Shown here in pieces: positions 35,338-44,467 of a stretch of 64,000 nt of DNA. The stretch is from Salinisphaera orenii subsp. orenii MK-B5. Lineage in GTDB: Bacteria > Pseudomonadota > Gammaproteobacteria > Nevskiales > Salinisphaeraceae. The stretch spans positions 18,016 to 82,015 of the forward strand of contig NZ_AYKH01000011.1 of assembly GCF_003788635.1 (NCBI RefSeq), given 5' to 3'. A model generated the notes under the pieces. It made no database searches and had not been told where the DNA came from. It saw only the letters and a program-made list of their open reading frames with translations. The position numbers and the translations under genes were made by a program. Position 1 is the stretch's first letter. Every line of letters starts with the position of its first letter.

Positions 35338-36689
35338 GAGCGGGGCGCGTCGCCGGCATCAGGGTCCGGCCGATCGATCGGCAGCCGCGTCGACAGCCGC
35401 AGGTCGAGGCCGTCGCGGTCACGGACATCGTCGCCGGCCACGGTTTCGTCTTCATCCTCGCGCACCGCCGCGGCCGGATTCTCGGTCGGGTCATGGGGGG
35501 CGTCGTCCTGGACGCGCACGGGCATGCCCTGGATCGGTGCGGTCAGATCGCTGGTGACCACCGCGTCGCCGGGGTCCAGGCCGGAAGCCACGATCGCCTC
35601 GATGGCGTCGCGGTAGACCACGTCGACCGTGCGGATATCGAGTTCGGCATCGGCCGTCATCACCCAGACCTGGTCGTTTTCGTGCAGGAAGCCGGAGTCG
35701 ATCGCGACGCTGTCGGCCGGGATGTCCGCCTCGATGCCGGCGGTGACGTAGGCGCCGATGAGCAGCTGCGGGCCGCTGTCGGGCGCGTTCGCGCCCAGCG
35801 GGTCGGGCACGCGCAGCAGCACGCGCGCCATGCGGCCCGCGGTCTCGAGCGCCGGCTGGATGCGCAGCACCTCGGCGGCAATCGACACGTCCGGGCCCCA
35901 GGCCTCCGGATAGCGCACACGTGCCGGCGAGCCGCTGCGTTGCGGGCCGGCGTCATGGATCCAGCGCAGCTGGTCGACCGGTACCGATACGTCGACCCAG
36001 TAGACGTCGGTGGCGGCCAGTGTGGCGAGACTGTCGCTGGTGGCCACGACATCGCCGACGGAGGCGCTGCGCTCGCTGACGATGCCGTCGAAGGGCGCGC
36101 GCACGGCCGTGCGGTCGAGGTCGAGCTGGGCCTGCTCGACGGCGGTGCGGGCGGCCTCCACCTCGGCGCGGGCCTGCTCGAGCTGCGGACCGCGCAGGGC
36201 GAGATCGCGTTCGTCGTCGCTGACCTCGGTGCCGACCAGCGCGAGCTCGCGCTCGGCCACGGCCTGCTGGCCCTGTTCGACGCGCAGCGCGGCGCGGGCG
36301 TTGGCCAGGTCGGTCTGGGCGCTGTTCAGTGCCAGGCGGTAGTCGGTGTCGTCGATGCGGGCGAGCACGTCGCCCTGCTCGAAACGCGTGCCGGGCGCGA
36401 GCCGGTCCTCGAGTGCCATCACCTGGCCGGACACACGCGGGCGCAACGTGGTGGAATCGGCGGCCTCGACGGTGCCGTTGGCGTCGAGCGTGATCGTGGG
36501 GGACGCCGCCTCGGCCGGGGTGACGGTCACCAGACGGGCCTGGCGCTCGGTCGGTTCGGCGCGCGGCGCGGTCGGCCGACTCTCCAAGACCATCAGCGCC
36601 ACCACGACGCCGGCACCGAGCACGGCCAGTGGCAGAATCACCTTAAGTGCGCGGCCGATGCGCGCGCGGTTCGAGTGGGACGCGTTCAT
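35334..36689 (-). CDS. RND periplasmic adaptor (membrane fusion protein)
   Basis: 451 aa. One N-terminal membrane anchor (about residues 17-36, 'ILPLAVLGAGVVVALMVLE') is followed by lipoyl-like 'LRPRVSGQVMALEDRLAPG', a coiled-coil hairpin (about 118-190) and 'LDRTAVRAPFDGIVSERSAS', the standard HlyD-family beta-barrel entry. The protein joins permease and outer-membrane channel. The C-terminus (about 410-451) is a longer acidic tail than usual. Overlaps both neighbours by 4 nt (ATGA at 35334-35337 and 36686-36689). Confidence 0.93.
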   Translation of the reverse strand: MNASHSNRARIGRALKVILPLAVLGAGVVVALMVLESRPTAPRAEPTERQARLVTVTPAEAASPTITLDANGTVEAADSTTLRPRVSGQVMALEDRLAPGTRFEQGDVLARIDDTDYRLALNSAQTDLANARAALRVEQGQQAVAERELALVGTEVSDDERDLALRGPQLEQARAEVEAARTAVEQAQLDLDRTAVRAPFDGIVSERSASVGDVVATSDSLATLAATDVYWVDVSVPVDQLRWIHDAGPQRSGSPARVRYPEAWGPDVSIAAEVLRIQPALETAGRMARVLLRVPDPLGANAPDSGPQLLIGAYVTAGIEADIPADSVAIDSGFLHENDQVWVMTADAELDIRTVDVVYRDAIEAIVASGLDPGDAVVTSDLTAPIQGMPVRVQDDAPHDPTENPAAAVREDEDETVAGDDVRDRDGLDLRLSTRLPIDRPDPDAGDAPRS

Positions 36690-38239
36690 GGTTGGGGCTC
36701 GTTGTCGGCGGCGGGTACGGCCGGCGGTTCGGTGTCGCGCCCGGCGATGGATGCCTCGCCCACGCCGCCGGCCAGCGCGCGGTAGAGGTTGATGCGGTAG
36801 TCCAGCAGCTGCCGCCGTGCGCTGAGATATTCCACCTGCAGATCCTGTCGGGTGAGCAGGGCGTCGAGCACGTCGAGATAATCGGCGGCGCCGCGCAGAT
36901 AGCGCAGGCGCAGGTTGTCGACGGTCTCGGCCGAGAGCCGCAGCTGTTCGTCGAGATGTTCGATATAGCGTCGCTGGCGATATTCGTTGGTCAGTGCGTC
37001 TTCGACCTCGGCGAGTGCTTCCAGCAGGCTCTGCTGATAGCCGGCGAGCGTTTCCTCGAGCACGGCTTCGCTGCGGTCGACCTCGGCGGCAAGCGCGCCG
37101 CCGTCGAACACCGGCTGGGTCAGGCTGGCGGCCAGCTGGGTCACCCAGTTGGAGAACAGGCTGGCGCCGTCGGTGCTCGTGGACAGGCTCGCCGACAGCG
37201 ACAGCTGCGGGTAGCGTTCGGCCACGGCGACCGCGACCCGCCGGTCGGCCGCGGCCACGGTATAGAACTGCTCGCGCACGTCGGGCCGACGCATGAGCAG
37301 ATCCGCGGGCACGCCGGTGTCCGGCAGCGCCGGCAGTTCGACCAGGTCGCGCCCGTCCGGCGGCTCGAACTCGCCCGGGGCCACGCCCACGAGTACGGCC
37401 AGCGCGTGGCGCACGACCTTGGCGCTGGCGCGGGCCTGCTCGAGCTGGCCACGTACGGATTCGACCGCCTGGCGCTGGCGCAGTACGTCGGCCGCTTCGG
37501 CCTGGCCCTGCTTGAACGCGAAGGTGGTCAGGTCGAGCACGTTCTGGTTGGTCTCGATCTGGCTTTCCAGCAGCGCGATGCGCTCGCGCAGCTCCTGATA
37601 CTGATACCAGCTGCTGGCCAGGTCGCCGGCGACCGAGATCGCGACCGCCTGGAGGGCCGCGTCCGCGGCGCGGGTGTCGAACGCCGCCGCTTCGCGGCTG
37701 TTGCGCAGCCGCCCCCAGAGATCGAGCTCGTAGCTGGCGGAGAACTGCAGCGATCGGGTATCGCTCCAGTTGGATCGGTCCTGATCGAGATCGAAATCGT
37801 CGCCGGCGACGCTCGTGCTCACGCTGTCGCCGCTCGACCGGCGTGTCGCACTCTGTTCGGCGCTGGCGTCAACGCTCGGGAACAGCGCCGCGCCTTCGGC
37901 GGCGAGCGTAGCCCGCGCCTGTTCGACGCGGGCATAGGCCGAGCGCAGGGTGAAATTGTTGGACAGGGCGCGGTCGACCAGACGGTCGAGCGCGGGGTCG
38001 TCGAAGGTCTGCCACCAGTCGGCGCGCATCGGGATGTCGCCGTCGCGGGCGAAGCGTTCGGGCATCTCGAAGGCCGGGCGCTCGAGTTCGTCGACCGGCG
38101 TGGTCGCACAGCCGGCGATCAGCAGCGCGAGTGCGCATGCCATCAGCCCGCGGGCGCGCAGCACGCACCGCGGCAGGCAAAGCCATGCAAGAGCGCCGGC
38201 GCGAGCGCGCCGGCGCGATGGGGCGGACAGTTCGGTCAT
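36686..38239 (-). CDS. Outer-membrane efflux lipoprotein (NodT/OprM family)
   Basis: 517 aa. The signal region is Arg-rich and then 'ALLIAGC' gives the lipobox (acylated Cys44). The rest is TolC-type, with two repeated halves of coiled-coil and beta-barrel strands; 'DWWQTFDDPALDRLVDRALS' and 'SASYELDLWGRLRNSREAA' are family marks. The trimeric channel would cross the outer membrane and the periplasm for the adjacent RND pump. A later start, ATG 38143 (residue 33), would still keep the lipobox. Translation starts 3 nt after the EF-hand gene stop. Confidence 0.92.
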   Translation of the reverse strand: MTELSAPSRRRARAGALAWLCLPRCVLRARGLMACALALLIAGCATTPVDELERPAFEMPERFARDGDIPMRADWWQTFDDPALDRLVDRALSNNFTLRSAYARVEQARATLAAEGAALFPSVDASAEQSATRRSSGDSVSTSVAGDDFDLDQDRSNWSDTRSLQFSASYELDLWGRLRNSREAAAFDTRAADAALQAVAISVAGDLASSWYQYQELRERIALLESQIETNQNVLDLTTFAFKQGQAEAADVLRQRQAVESVRGQLEQARASAKVVRHALAVLVGVAPGEFEPPDGRDLVELPALPDTGVPADLLMRRPDVREQFYTVAAADRRVAVAVAERYPQLSLSASLSTSTDGASLFSNWVTQLAASLTQPVFDGGALAAEVDRSEAVLEETLAGYQQSLLEALAEVEDALTNEYRQRRYIEHLDEQLRLSAETVDNLRLRYLRGAADYLDVLDALLTRQDLQVEYLSARRQLLDYRINLYRALAGGVGEASIAGRDTEPPAVPAADNEPQP

Positions 38240-38242
38240 GTC

Positions 38243-38812
38243 CTACTGGTCGTCGGTCTTCTTGTCGCCATGGCGCTCGTGGGCACGCTCCATCGCGTCG
38301 TCCCACTCGTCCCGCGAGACGCTGCCGTCGTCGTCGCTGTCCATGCGCTCGAGCATCTTCTCGGCGTGTTTGCCCTTGCGGTCGCCGTGGCCGTCCTTGC
38401 GGTGTTCGCCCTTGTCCTTATCTTCGGATTTGTCATGGTGCGGCTTGTCGCCGTCATGATGCTTGCCGGATTTGTGGTGCTTGCCACCGTGGTGCGGCTG
38501 TGCCTCGTCGGCATCGAGCGTGCCGTCGTCGTTGTCGTCCATGCGCTCGAACATGCGTTCGGCGCGCTGCTCGGCCTTGGCCATGAACTCGTCGCGATCG
38601 ATCTTGCCGTCGTCGTTGCTGTCGGCGGATTGGAAACGGAGCTTGGCCATCGCCTCGTGCATGTTCGACAGCTCCTCCTGGCTGAGCTGGCCGTTGTCAT
38701 TGGCGTCCAGCGCGTCGAACATCTTGCCGGGGTCGCGGTCGCCGTGGGCGTGCGCCATGGAGGTGCCGAGCAGGCCGGCGGTGATTGCGGTGAGCAGGAC
38801 ACGGTTTTTCAT
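38243..38812 (-). CDS. Periplasmic EF-hand protein with His-rich linker
   Basis: 189 aa with a cleavable signal peptide (about 1-22, ending 'MAHA'). Four canonical 12-residue EF-hand loops are visible: residues 36-47, 64-75, 92-103 and 158-169, each with Asp at position 1, Gly at 6 and Glu at 12. Between the third and fourth loops (about 104-150) lies a strongly His/Lys/Asp-rich linker ('PHHGGKHHKSGKHHDGDK') suited to transition-metal or calcium binding. It is the first gene of the RND efflux operon; the ribosome binding site AAGGAGA is clear. It is divergent from a two-component system (215 bp). A role in sensing or buffering divalent cations is inference. Confidence 0.88.
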   Translation of the reverse strand: MKNRVLLTAITAGLLGTSMAHAHGDRDPGKMFDALDANDNGQLSQEELSNMHEAMAKLRFQSADSNDDGKIDRDEFMAKAEQRAERMFERMDDNDDGTLDADEAQPHHGGKHHKSGKHHDGDKPHHDKSEDKDKGEHRKDGHGDRKGKHAEKMLERMDSDDDGSVSRDEWDDAMERAHERHGDKKTDDQ

Positions 38813-39027
38813 GGGTCTCTCCTTCGGGGTTGGCTGTGCGCGGCCGGTGGCCGCCTGGCACGTGTCCTATTAAGGGGGCGAAATGTCAGCCAAGTCTGTC
38901 CGTGGCCGACGAAATTGTCGCAGAGTGTGTCAGCGGCCCGATCTGCCGGACATCGATACACGATCGGCCGGGCAACGGATGCCGTGCGCGGTATATTGAC
39001 GCCACATTCGCCGTCCCCCATGCGCCG

Positions 39028-39753
39028 ATGGCCGAACAGCCGCATATTCTCGTCGTCGACGATCATCGCGACATCCGCGATTCGCTGACCCGGTATCTCA
39101 GGGATCACGGTTTTCGTCTGTCAGCCGCCGCCGACGCCGCCACCGCCCGTCGGGTGGTGCGCGAAGCGGCCCTGGATCTGATCGTGCTCGACATCATGAT
39201 GCCGGGCGAGGACGGTCTGAGTCTGTGCCGCTGGCTGCGCGAGACCACCGAGATTCCGGTGATCCTGCTCACCGCGGTGGCCGACGAGACCGACCGCATC
39301 ATCGGCCTCGAAGTGGGGGCGGACGACTACGTCACCAAACCGTTCTCGCCGCGCGAACTGCTGGCCCGCATCCGGGCGGTGCTTCGGCGCGCGACCGCGC
39401 TGCCCGCCCAGCGCAACCAGCCGGAAGAGGCCAGCGTGCGCTTCGATCGCTGGCTGTTCCACGTCGCCCAGCAGGAACTGGTCGACGACAGCGGTCTGGC
39501 GGTCGCCCTGTCGACGGGCGAGTACCGGCTGCTGCTGGCGTTCGTGCGCCATCCCAACCGCGTGCTCTCGCGCGAGCAGCTGCTGGATCTGACCCAGGGC
39601 CGCGAAGCCGAGGTCTTCGACCGCAGCGTCGACAATCAGGTCAGCCGGCTGCGCCGCAAGATCGAACGCGACCCGGCGAGCCCGCGGCTGATCAAGACGG
39701 TCTGGGGCGGCGGCTATCGCTTTGTCGCCGACCCGGCCACGGAGGCCGACTGA
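39028..39753 (+). CDS. OmpR-type response regulator
   Basis: 241 aa from ATG 39028. The receiver domain has acidic pocket residues 11-12 ('VVDDHRD'), phosphoacceptor Asp55 ('LIVLDIMMPGEDG') and the Lys in 'DDYVTKPFSPRELLARI'. The winged-helix domain (about 138-238) has 'ALSTGEYRLLLAFVRHPNRV', 'DRSVDNQVSRLRRKI' and 'TVWGGGYRF'. The paired kinase gene overlaps its stop (TGATG). It faces the EF-hand/RND operon and is its most likely regulator by position. Confidence 0.95.
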   Translation: MAEQPHILVVDDHRDIRDSLTRYLRDHGFRLSAAADAATARRVVREAALDLIVLDIMMPGEDGLSLCRWLRETTEIPVILLTAVADETDRIIGLEVGADDYVTKPFSPRELLARIRAVLRRATALPAQRNQPEEASVRFDRWLFHVAQQELVDDSGLAVALSTGEYRLLLAFVRHPNRVLSREQLLDLTQGREAEVFDRSVDNQVSRLRRKIERDPASPRLIKTVWGGGYRFVADPATEAD

Positions 39754-41090
39754 TGCGCCTCGTGCCGGCCAGCCTGTCCGGGCGCATCGTCGCGCTCACG
39801 CTGCTGGCGCTGGTGGTCTCCCAGCTGGTGAGTTTCTTCATCTTCATGCACGAGCGCGATCGTTTTCTCGAGCGCGTGGTGCTGTCGAACATGGGCGAGA
39901 GCGTGGCCAGCGCCATGCGCACGCTCGATTTCGTGCCGCCCGTGCATCGCGCCGATGCGGTCAAGGCGCTGTCGACGCGCGACCTGCGCTATCGCCTGGC
40001 GGACTCGCCCGGCCGCCTGTTCGAGCAGCACAGCCCGGAGGCGCGCGGCATGGCGCGCGATCTCGCCCGCGGGATGGAGGTGGATGTCGCCCGGCTGCGG
40101 GTCGCCATCGGGCCGGGGCTGGCGCATGGCCCGAACCGCCAGGCGGGCGACGCGCTGCGTCTGGCCGTGCGTCTCGACGAGGGCCAGTGGCTCCGCGCGC
40201 GCCAGCGGTTGTTCGATCCGACCCGGCGCTGGGCGCAGTCGTCGCTGACCACGCTGCTGGTCAGTGCGCTGCTGATGGTGGTTATCGTGGTCGTGACCAG
40301 CCGCCGCATGACGCGCCCGCTGCGCGAGCTCGCGCGCGCGGCCGAGCGCTTCGGCCGCGGCGAGGATGTGGACCCGCTGCCCGAACGCGGCCCGGAGGAG
40401 ATCCGGCGCTCGATCACGGCCTTCAACCGCATGCGCGAACGTCTGACGCGTTTCATGGCCGAGCGCACGCGCATGGTCGCGGCCATCGCCCACGATCTGC
40501 GTACGCCCATCACCGCGCTGCGCCTGCGTCTGGAGTTTCTGCCCGACGACGACAACACACGTTCGATGGCGCGCACGCTCGAGGACATGGCCGGCATGAG
40601 CGAGGCCGCGCTGACCTTCATGCGCGAGGAGACCGCCGCCGAGGCCACGCGCAACGTGGATCTGTCGGCCCTGGTCGATGCCCTGTGCGAGGACTACCGC
40701 GCCAGCGGCGCCGCGGTGGTCTTCGAGCCCGAGGCGCGCGTCGCGCTGGTGTGCCGCCCGGTGGCGATCCGGCGCGCGCTGCGCAACATCATCGATAACG
40801 CGCTGGCCTACGGCGAGCGCGCCACGCTCACGCTCAGCGACGGCGCCGAGTCGGTCGTGCTCGAGATCGCCGATACCGGCCCGGGCATCGACGACGCCGA
40901 CATGCAGCGGGTGTTTGACCCGTTCGTGCGGCTGGAGGCCTCGCGCAGCCGCGAAACCGGCGGCACCGGCCTGGGATTGTCGATCGCGCGCTCGGTGGTT
41001 CAGGGGCACGGCGGCGAGATCGGGCTGGTCAACGCCGAGGGCGGCGGGCTGATCGTGCGCATTCGTCTGCCGCGGGATCGAACGCGATAA
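39753..41090 (+). CDS. Membrane sensor histidine kinase of the OmpR-type pair
   Basis: 445 aa from ATG 39753, overlapping the regulator's stop, with GGAGG upstream. TM1 (11-31) and TM2 (164-182) flank a periplasmic region of about 130 residues. A HAMP follows (about 184-235), then the H-box 'AIAHDLRTPITALRLRLE' with His247 and the ATPase domain ('NIIDNALAYGERA', 'ADTGPGIDDADM', 'GGTGLGLSIARS'). The periplasmic sensor has no Cys and no strong ligand motif; it is Arg/Asp/Ala-rich. It resembles EnvZ/PhoQ-like kinases in layout only. Confidence 0.94.
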   Translation: MRLVPASLSGRIVALTLLALVVSQLVSFFIFMHERDRFLERVVLSNMGESVASAMRTLDFVPPVHRADAVKALSTRDLRYRLADSPGRLFEQHSPEARGMARDLARGMEVDVARLRVAIGPGLAHGPNRQAGDALRLAVRLDEGQWLRARQRLFDPTRRWAQSSLTTLLVSALLMVVIVVVTSRRMTRPLRELARAAERFGRGEDVDPLPERGPEEIRRSITAFNRMRERLTRFMAERTRMVAAIAHDLRTPITALRLRLEFLPDDDNTRSMARTLEDMAGMSEAALTFMREETAAEATRNVDLSALVDALCEDYRASGAAVVFEPEARVALVCRPVAIRRALRNIIDNALAYGERATLTLSDGAESVVLEIADTGPGIDDADMQRVFDPFVRLEASRSRETGGTGLGLSIARSVVQGHGGEIGLVNAEGGGLIVRIRLPRDRTR

Positions 41091-41155
41091 GTGCATAGTG
41101 CAAGCAAATATCCAAGAGCGGATAATTCCGGAACCCTCCGTCAGTTCGATATGCC

Positions 41156-41917
41156 ATGCACGCCCGTATTCCCCGCCCCTGGAACCCGCGCGGCCTGATC
41201 GCGGCCTATGCGATCGCGGCATTGCTGGTGCTGTCCTACAGCGTGCCGGCGACGCGGGCGTTATGGGACGGCCTCGATGCCTGGATCGCGCTCGATCTGA
41301 ACGCGCTGGTGCGCACCAGCCATGCCGAACAGCTGTTCTGGGCGAGCGCCAATCTGCGCGTGTTCGACTATGTGGCCGCGCTGGTGCTGTTCGGGGTGCT
41401 GGGCGTCTATGCGGTGGCCGGGCGCAACGCCCCGCGCGCCGAGCGTATGGCGCGCACGGTGCTGATCGTCGTGACGCTGGTGGTGCTGGTCGGGCTGACG
41501 CGGGAGTGGCTGTTCACTGACGTTCGCCGGGCGAGCCCGGCGCTGGTGCTGGAGCCGTTCACCCGCCTGTCCGCGCAGGTGGGCTTTCACGTCAAGGATC
41601 ATTCGGCCCGGAGTTTTCCCGGCGATCACGCCACCGTGGTGGCGACCTTCACCTTTCTGGTGTGGTGTCTCGCCGGGCGGCGCTACGGCCTGGTGTCGCT
41701 CGTATTGGCGACGTGCTGCGTGCTGCCGCGGCTGGTCGCCGGCGCGCACTGGTTCAGCGACGTGCTCATCGGCGGCGTCGTCACCGCGCTGCTCACGGTG
41801 CCGCTCGTGGTGTTCACGCCGGTCCACCGCCTCGCCGTGGCCGCGTTGCTGCGGCTCCACGCCGCGGGCGCAGCGATGCGCGGGCGCGTGAGCCACGACC
41901 GGCGCCACCCGCGCTGA
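41156..41917 (+). CDS. PAP2-type membrane phosphatase
   Basis: 253 aa. PAP2 motifs are visible: 'KDHSARSFPGDHATVV' (motif with the Ser/His pair) and 'PRLVAGAHWFSDVLIGGVV' (catalytic His). Several transmembrane helices (about 15-33, 62-82, 96-113, 156-175, 183-200, 206-225) surround them. PAP2 members act on phosphatidic acid, undecaprenyl diphosphate or lipid A phosphates. It follows the two-component genes by 65 nt; lipid A dephosphorylation would fit but is unproven. Start ATG 41156. Confidence 0.9.
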   Translation: MHARIPRPWNPRGLIAAYAIAALLVLSYSVPATRALWDGLDAWIALDLNALVRTSHAEQLFWASANLRVFDYVAALVLFGVLGVYAVAGRNAPRAERMARTVLIVVTLVVLVGLTREWLFTDVRRASPALVLEPFTRLSAQVGFHVKDHSARSFPGDHATVVATFTFLVWCLAGRRYGLVSLVLATCCVLPRLVAGAHWFSDVLIGGVVTALLTVPLVVFTPVHRLAVAALLRLHAAGAAMRGRVSHDRRHPR

Positions 41918-42066
41918 AACACGGCGCGTATCGTCGCCGGCGTGCGGTAAGCCTTGATTCGCCGGCCCGTCGAGGCCATCAACAGGGCAGTACACGCGAT
42001 CCCGATCGCGTGCCTCGAATCACAGCCGGCGCGCAGGCACGCGCCGGACGCAAAGGAGCAGTCACC

Positions 42067-43059
42067 ATGACCCAGGCGATACGTTTTCACGAGACCGGCG
42101 GCCCCGAGGTTCTGCGCTACGAGGACGTCGAGGTCGGCGAACCGGGCGCGGGTGAGGTGCGCGTCCAGGTCGAGGCGATCGGGCTCAACCGCGCTGAGGC
42201 GATGTTTCGCTCCGGCGCCTATCTCGAGGATCCGAAGCTGCCCGCCGGCATCGGCTACGAAGGTGCGGGTATCGTCGAGGCCGTGGGCGAGGACGTGACC
42301 GGCGTCGCCGCGGGCGATGCGGTCTCGGTGATTCCGGCGTTCTCGATGAACGACTACAGCTTCTATGCCGAGCGCGCGATCGTGCCGGCCCATGCCGTCA
42401 CCCCGCGCCCGCGGGGCCTGGACGCGGTGCAGGCCTCGGCCGTCTGGATGCCGTTTCTCACCGCCTACGGCGCGCTCATCGAGATCGGCGAACTCGCGGC
42501 GGGCGATGCCGTGATCATCCCGGCGGCCTCCAGCAGCGTGGGCCTGGCGGCGATCGAGATCGCCAACCGCGTCGGGGCGATCTCGATCGCGGCGACGCGC
42601 ACCTCGGCCAAGGTCGACGAGCTCAAGAAGGCCGGGGCGGCCCACGTGATCGCCACCGAGGAACAGGACGTGGCCGCGGAAGTCATGCGCATCACCGAAA
42701 ACGCCGGCGCGCGGGTCGTGTTCGATCCGGTCGCCGGCTCCGGCGTCGAGACGCTGGTGGACGCGATGGCGCCCGCCGGCATCCTGTTCGTCTACGGCGC
42801 GCTGTCGGGCGAGCCGACGCCGTTCCCGCTGATCAAGGGTCTCAACAAGGCCCTGACCATGCGCGGCTATACGCTCTTCGAGGTGATCGGCGATCCCGAA
42901 CGCTTCGCGCGCGGCAAGCGCTTCGTCACCGACGGTCTCGAAGCCGGCGATTTCACCGCGACCGTGTCGCGTACCTTCGGCTTTGCCGAGATGGTCGAAG
43001 CGCACCGCTACATGGAATCGAACCAGCAGTTCGGCAAGATCGTGGTGACCGTGCCGTAG
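42067..43059 (+). CDS. MDR-superfamily alcohol dehydrogenase / quinone oxidoreductase
   Basis: 330 aa; the start is fixed by AAAGGAG upstream of ATG 42067. 'GGPEVLRYEDVEVGEPGAGEV' (in parts 'PEVLRYEDVEVGEPG'), 'GIGYEGAGIVEAVGEDVTG' and the cofactor site 'AASSSVGLAAIEIANRVGA' mark the medium-chain family. The cysteines of the structural zinc lobe are absent, so this is the non-zinc or QOR-like branch despite the fold. It reduces quinones or carbonyls with NAD(P)H; the substrate is unknown. Monocistronic between PAP2 and DJ-1/PfpI genes. Confidence 0.9.
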   Translation: MTQAIRFHETGGPEVLRYEDVEVGEPGAGEVRVQVEAIGLNRAEAMFRSGAYLEDPKLPAGIGYEGAGIVEAVGEDVTGVAAGDAVSVIPAFSMNDYSFYAERAIVPAHAVTPRPRGLDAVQASAVWMPFLTAYGALIEIGELAAGDAVIIPAASSSVGLAAIEIANRVGAISIAATRTSAKVDELKKAGAAHVIATEEQDVAAEVMRITENAGARVVFDPVAGSGVETLVDAMAPAGILFVYGALSGEPTPFPLIKGLNKALTMRGYTLFEVIGDPERFARGKRFVTDGLEAGDFTATVSRTFGFAEMVEAHRYMESNQQFGKIVVTVP

Positions 43060-43214
43060 GCTCCTCGGCCATACCGGCGGCCGTGACGGTGCTATTGGCG
43101 CGGCGGGTGGCGCGATTCGACCGGTCAGCCCCGTGCCGCTGCGGCTCGGGGCCCGCTTGCAATGAAACTATCCGGCCGCATCGACAACAGTTGGACCACC
43201 GACAGGATGTGACG

Positions 43215-43898
43215 ATGAAGATACTCATGGTACTGACCTCGCACGACGCGCTCGGCGACACCGGCAAACCGACCGGCTTCTGGCTCGAGGAATTCGCCGC
43301 GCCCTACTATGTGTTTCGCGACGGCGGCGCCGAGGTGGTGCTGGCCTCGCCAGCCGGCGGCGCGCCGCCGGTGGACCCGGCCAGCGATGGTGAGGACGCC
43401 CAGACCGAGGCCACCCGCCGTTTCAAGCAGGACAATGACGCCCAGCAGGCGCTGGCCTCGACCCACAGGCTGGCCGACGTCGCCAACGATCGCTACGACG
43501 CGGTGTTCTATCCCGGCGGCCACGGCCCGCTGTGGGATCTCGCCGAAGACACGGATTCGATCGGCCTGATCGAGCGCAGCTATACCGACGGCACGCCGCT
43601 GGGCCTGGTCTGTCACGCGCCGGGCGTGCTGCGCCGGGCGAAAAACGACAAGGGCGGCCCGCTGGTCAAGGGCCTCAAGGTGACCGGCTTCACCAACAGC
43701 GAGGAAGAGGCCGTGGGCCTGACCGAGGTAGTGCCGTTTCTGGTCGAGGACATGCTCAAGGACAACGGCGCCAACTACTCGCGCGGCGACGACTGGGCCT
43801 CGCACGTGGTCGTCGCCGGCAATCTGGTGACCGGACAGAATCCGGACTCGTCGGCTGCCGCGGCGCGCACGCTCATCAACCAGCTGCAGCCGAAATAG
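43215..43898 (+). CDS. DJ-1/PfpI-superfamily (class I amidotransferase-like) protein
   Basis: 227 aa from ATG 43215. 'SHDALGDTGKPTGFWLEEFA' (start in parts 'DTGKPTGFWLEEFA'), 'DAVFYPGGHGPLWDL' and the nucleophile elbow 'LGLVCHAPGVL' (Cys in 'VCHAP') match the Hsp31/YajL-type 'type 1 glutamine amidotransferase' proteins. Such proteins act as glyoxalase III, deglycase or chaperones, with the Cys-His-Glu set. Glu in 'WLEEF' and the His of 'CHAP' are present. Intact. Confidence 0.92.
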   Translation: MKILMVLTSHDALGDTGKPTGFWLEEFAAPYYVFRDGGAEVVLASPAGGAPPVDPASDGEDAQTEATRRFKQDNDAQQALASTHRLADVANDRYDAVFYPGGHGPLWDLAEDTDSIGLIERSYTDGTPLGLVCHAPGVLRRAKNDKGGPLVKGLKVTGFTNSEEEAVGLTEVVPFLVEDMLKDNGANYSRGDDWASHVVVAGNLVTGQNPDSSAAAARTLINQLQPK

Positions 43899-43972
43899 CG
43901 GCCGGCGCGCGGGTGCGTTCCCCGGCGCTCGAAAACCGCTGACACCGGGCGTGGCCGGCTATACTCGCGGCC

Positions 43973-44458
43973 ATGCCCGGCGCTGTCTCCAACGCGATTC
44001 GTGCGGCCCGTGCGGCCGATCTCGACGCCGTGGCCGCGCTCGAGGCGGCCTGCTTCACCTGCGATGCCCAGAGCCGGCGCAGCCTGCGCCATCTGCTCAC
44101 CCGCGCCCACGCGGATTTTCTGGTGTGCGTGCTGAATGAGGCGATCGTGGCCGATGTGGTGGTGCTCTATCGGCGCGCCAGCCGCGTGGCACGGCTGTAT
44201 TCGATCGCGGTGAGCGATGCGGCCCGCGGGCGCGGCATCGCCGCTGCGCTGCTCGCGGCAGCCGAGGCGCGTGCGCTCGTGCAGGGCTGCACCCTGATGC
44301 GGGCCGAGGCACGTGCGTCGAATCACGCCTCGCGGGCATTGTTCGCGCGTGCGGGCTATCGCGAAACGACACCGCTTTGCGATTACTATCAAGGCCCCGG
44401 CGCGCGGCGCGAGGATGGCGTGCGCCTCGAGAAGATCCTGTCTCCCCCAAGCGAGTAG
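43973..44458 (+). CDS. GNAT N-acetyltransferase paired with the ATP-grasp ligase
   Basis: 161 aa. The acetyl-CoA binding loop 'AVSDAARGRGIAAALLAAAE' (motif A) and 'ASNHASRALFARAGYRETT' (motif B) define the GNAT fold. Tyrosines near the C-terminus ('CDYYQGPGARREDG') resemble RimI-type active sites. The gene ends 9 nt before the RimK-like ligase, so translation is coupled. The pairing GNAT + RLAN/ATP-grasp occurs in predicted small-molecule amide-ligase systems. The acceptor molecule is unknown. Confidence 0.88.
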   Translation: MPGAVSNAIRAARAADLDAVAALEAACFTCDAQSRRSLRHLLTRAHADFLVCVLNEAIVADVVVLYRRASRVARLYSIAVSDAARGRGIAAALLAAAEARALVQGCTLMRAEARASNHASRALFARAGYRETTPLCDYYQGPGARREDGVRLEKILSPPSE

Positions 44459-44467
44459 AACGAACCG

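Noticed and set aside
32084..35494. Very long open frame overlapping the RND permease in another minus frame
   Set aside because: The permease reads with full family motifs; the alternative is low-complexity Arg/Pro/Ala-rich sequence typical of shadows in GC-rich DNA.
36647..39088. Plus-strand open frame over the outer-membrane channel and EF-hand genes
   Set aside because: The minus strand encodes recognisable proteins with overlapping starts and stops; the plus frame is a shadow.
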